Of a stretch of 64,000 bases of DNA, positions 61,985 to 64,000 are shown one piece after another. Numbering within the stretch: the first letter of the stretch is position 1; each line of letters opens with the position of its first letter. Below the pieces are notes generated by a model. It saw nothing but the letters and a program-made list of their open reading frames with translations. It was not told where the DNA came from and searched no databases. Where the stretch lies: NCBI RefSeq assembly GCF_958298935.1, contig NC_084923.1:1676501-1740500 (forward strand), in the 5' to 3' direction. Position numbers and translations under genes: made by a program. This DNA is from Phragmites australis (Eukaryota > Streptophyta > Magnoliopsida > Poales > Poaceae).

Positions 61985-62318
61985 CTTCGTGATGAAAGGA
62001 ACACACTGAGAAGGTGAGGAATTCGAGGACATACAGGCCGATGGGGTCGAGTTCTAGGCAAAGGAATATGTCAACCTAAACACCATGTCATAGGCTGGTG
62101 CTTCTCCGGACAACGCCTGTAGATAGATGGAAGACCGCTGTCGCTGGAAGTTATCTTAGTGTTTTTTTTAAGAACACCGGGTCCTTTTGTAATGAATATT
62201 ATCGTTAGTTATTGGCACTGTTATGTTATCACTTATAAAGTCACTACATATATAGAAATTTGATCCTGACATATATGTGGAATATATATGTTTTATTCTC
62301 TTGAAAACCAGATGTGAC
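61985..62318 (+). mobile_element. 3' end of a Tekay/Del-like LTR
   Basis: Matches the 3' end of the solo LTR at 45162-48051 (read on its minus strand) in the same order: GAAGGTGAGGAATTCGAGG; ATGTCATAGGCTGGTG; CCGGACAACGCCTGTAGAT; GGGTCCTTTTGTAATG; TTGATCCTGACATATATGTG. It ends AAAACCAGATGTGACA. Orientation is plus, opposite to the other copy. The 5' part of the LTR is missing or unrecognisable. No primer-binding site follows. Confidence 0.75.
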
Positions 62319-62422
62319 AAACCCCAAATTAATGTTTTATCCCCAGGGGTTCTATGTTAACCTCCTCAACCATTGACGAACCGGAAACAGTAGCATGTCC
62401 TCCTATAGTCGAAATTGGCTGA

Positions 62423-63771
62423 TCAAACCTGATCCATGTTTTTCACCAAAAGCACTAGGGCCTTTTCGTTCTCCGCCTCCTCTGACTCGAGCTCTTTATC
62501 CAGCTCCACATTCAGACGCTTCCTAGCAGAACGATCCCTAACCATGAAAGCATTGGAGTGGATACCTTTCTTTCCTGGGGATGATTGCATCATCCCGTAG
62601 GTCTTCACCATGTACATTGGTAGTCCGGATACCCGGATCACCAGTGTATTGTTTTCTACTCCATATGTTTTTGCTTCTTCGATTTAGGTATGTATCCTGA
62701 CCCAAAGGTCCCAGTGTTCGAAAACCCAGATTGCTAGATGATGATTTTGGCCTGGTTCCTCTGTTAGGTGGCACAAGCAAGAATTCACCATACTGTAGGT
62801 CCTTTGCTTCATGTTCTCCGTCGCCATATTCACCTGTCACACGACCCAGCACGCCACACTTCCCGTAGGCGTAGAAGCGTGGACGTTTTTCATATTTGAC
62901 TCGGAACCCCTCTCTCCCTGGAGCAGCCGGTGCACTGCGCCGCCAGGTATCAACACGCAATATACGGATGAGGGGTTTACTGACAGCAACTCTCATACGG
63001 ATACGAAGAAATTACCCCAACCGCAGTTGCCCTCATCTACTTCAACTTTGATAACATTCCCAACTCGATCACCGAGTTGTTCCCCAACACTTTTTTTATC
63101 ATAAATGTGAGGGGAAGATCATATATAGATCCTGATCCAGACTGCCAGACGATTAAATACCATCGCCGAGGGCCTGGCAATTCCATCGTACTCCTCAATA
63201 AGGACTGCATTCCCTCGGAAGATCCAAGGGCCTTCCTCCATCACCTTTGTCCAGTCGCCCTTGCAGTAAAACTGGAGAACGAACAGGTTGTCGCCTAGGG
63301 CTTTGCAAGACTCCAGGCTTACCATCACTAAGTACAGTTCCACTGGAATGTACACATCACAAACCAGTATGCCAAGAAGGCGGTGTCCGGCTCACCTGTT
63401 TCCTTGACGTCGTCGTGGTCTCCTTCGTGTAGCCATTAAAGCTGATTCTGCCAAAACAAGGAGAAAGACAACCATCTTCTCGGCGTTCAAGAACGGGTCC
63501 CGCCAACTTGGCCTTCGGCGACGCACAGCGGCTGGGTCGCTGGGAGGCTCTCGTGTGAACGAATACGATCAGATAGGGGTACACTGGGCGCACAATCGGA
63601 ACCACCGGACGCCTCCGGTTGGGGGAACCAGAGGGGAGCACGCAGCGAACGACCGGAACGCAGCGGTGCTCGACGGGACAACGACCGGGGGATGGTCGGT
63701 AAACGAAATATCGACCACCCCTTAGTTCTCTCATGCCAGTTCGATCGGATTTGTGCGGCCAGGATTGGCAT
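62423..63771 (-). pseudogene. LINE ORF1 (gag-like, DUF4283 and zinc knuckle) relic
   Basis: On the minus strand the DUF4283 core reads NLFVLQFYCKGDWTKVMEEG, then PWIFRGNAVLIEEYDG (about 63180-63310). After frame breaks comes a CCHC knuckle-like region, RFYAYGKCGVLGRVTGEYGD and GEHEAKDLQYGEFLLVP (about 62770-62890), which has Tyr at two expected Cys positions. A charged tail (ELESEEAENEKALVLL) ends near 62423. The N-terminal part at 63357-63771 is basic and not in frame with the core. Order and orientation fit ORF1 of a plant L1 element. No reverse transcriptase lies beside it, so this piece is separate from the LINE at 34693-36949. Confidence 0.75.
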
Positions 63772-64000
63772 GGGTAACTAAAAAAGGGGTACCCTCCTCT
63801 TCGTCGCTCATCTAGTGATACGTCGTCCGTTCAACGATTCATTGTGCTCCGACGGGCCGCGGCACTGGAGGACGGGAGGCGCGCGGACGCAGGGCCTTGT
63901 TGGTGGGATCCGTTCTTTCTAGCTAATCAGCCCAAGGAGGCAGTGGTCGTAGCGATAAGCATCTCCCCCGACGGCAGAGCAGAGCTTCGGAAGCAGCGTG
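63772..64000. other. Right edge, unassigned GC-rich sequence
   Basis: Could be the 5' UTR of the LINE relic or flanking DNA. The window ends before this can be decided. Confidence 0.3.

Noticed and set aside
1..64000. tRNA, rRNA, microRNA or CRISPR features
   Set aside because: I found no tRNA-like B box with a matching cloverleaf, no rRNA stretch, no familiar conserved miRNA sequence and no spaced short repeats. A computed search (tRNAscan, Rfam) could overturn this.
1..64000. A biosynthetic gene cluster or novel multi-gene system
   Set aside because: The seven genes belong to unrelated pathways, have mixed orientation and are separated by transposon debris; nothing suggests co-function.

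Overview
This window is nuclear DNA from a flowering plant, almost certainly a grass (Poaceae). The genes have many introns with GT..AG borders. Several first exons are very GC-rich, as is common in grasses. The intergenic space holds grass-type repeats: a MITE beginning CTCCCTCCG, long solo LTRs with TGTNACA-type ends resembling the Tekay/Del group of Ty3 elements, plant L1-type LINEs, Mutator-like foldback elements and a MULE transposase relic. There is no sign of bacterial, organellar or viral genome organisation. I cannot name the species.

Layout. 1-2917: 3' part of a sphingoid long-chain-base kinase gene (LCBK2-like, +). 3384-3636: MITE. 4461-6334: solo LTR. 7915-11250: receptor-like Ser/Thr kinase (+). 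11251-19970: gene-poor, with short tandem repeats. 19970-27126: three diverged head-to-tail copies of an unidentified repeat; the middle copy is split by a 3.8-kb solo LTR. 29380-33653: DUF21/CBS (CNNM-like) membrane protein (+). 34693-36949: 5'-truncated LINE with a 12-bp target-site duplication. 37611-39190: plant protein of unknown function (+). 40001-43985: anthranilate phosphoribosyltransferase (-). 45087-48865: a retroposon bounded by a perfect 16-bp duplication, itself split by a solo LTR bounded by a perfect 5-bp duplication. 49094-54162: ANGUSTIFOLIA (-), with an 820-bp foldback element in intron 1. 55725-58706: plastid-type spermidine-synthase-like methyltransferase (-), with a hairpin MITE directly against its putative TATA box. 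58943-64000: transposon debris (MULE transposase relic, LTR end, LINE ORF1 relic).

The seven genes look like unrelated housekeeping and regulatory genes, not a pathway cluster: lipid signalling, receptor kinase signalling, divalent-cation transport, tryptophan biosynthesis, cell-shape control and a plastid methyltransferase. I joined exons by hand using splice consensus, reading-frame continuity and remembered protein families. Each exon join keeps the frame, which is the main support for the models.

I looked for an undescribed system and found none convincing. The most informative features are the datable nested insertions, the large foldback element inside ANGUSTIFOLIA, the MITE at a core promoter, the Asn-to-Ser change in the substrate motif of the anthranilate phosphoribosyltransferase, and the unidentified tandem repeat array.
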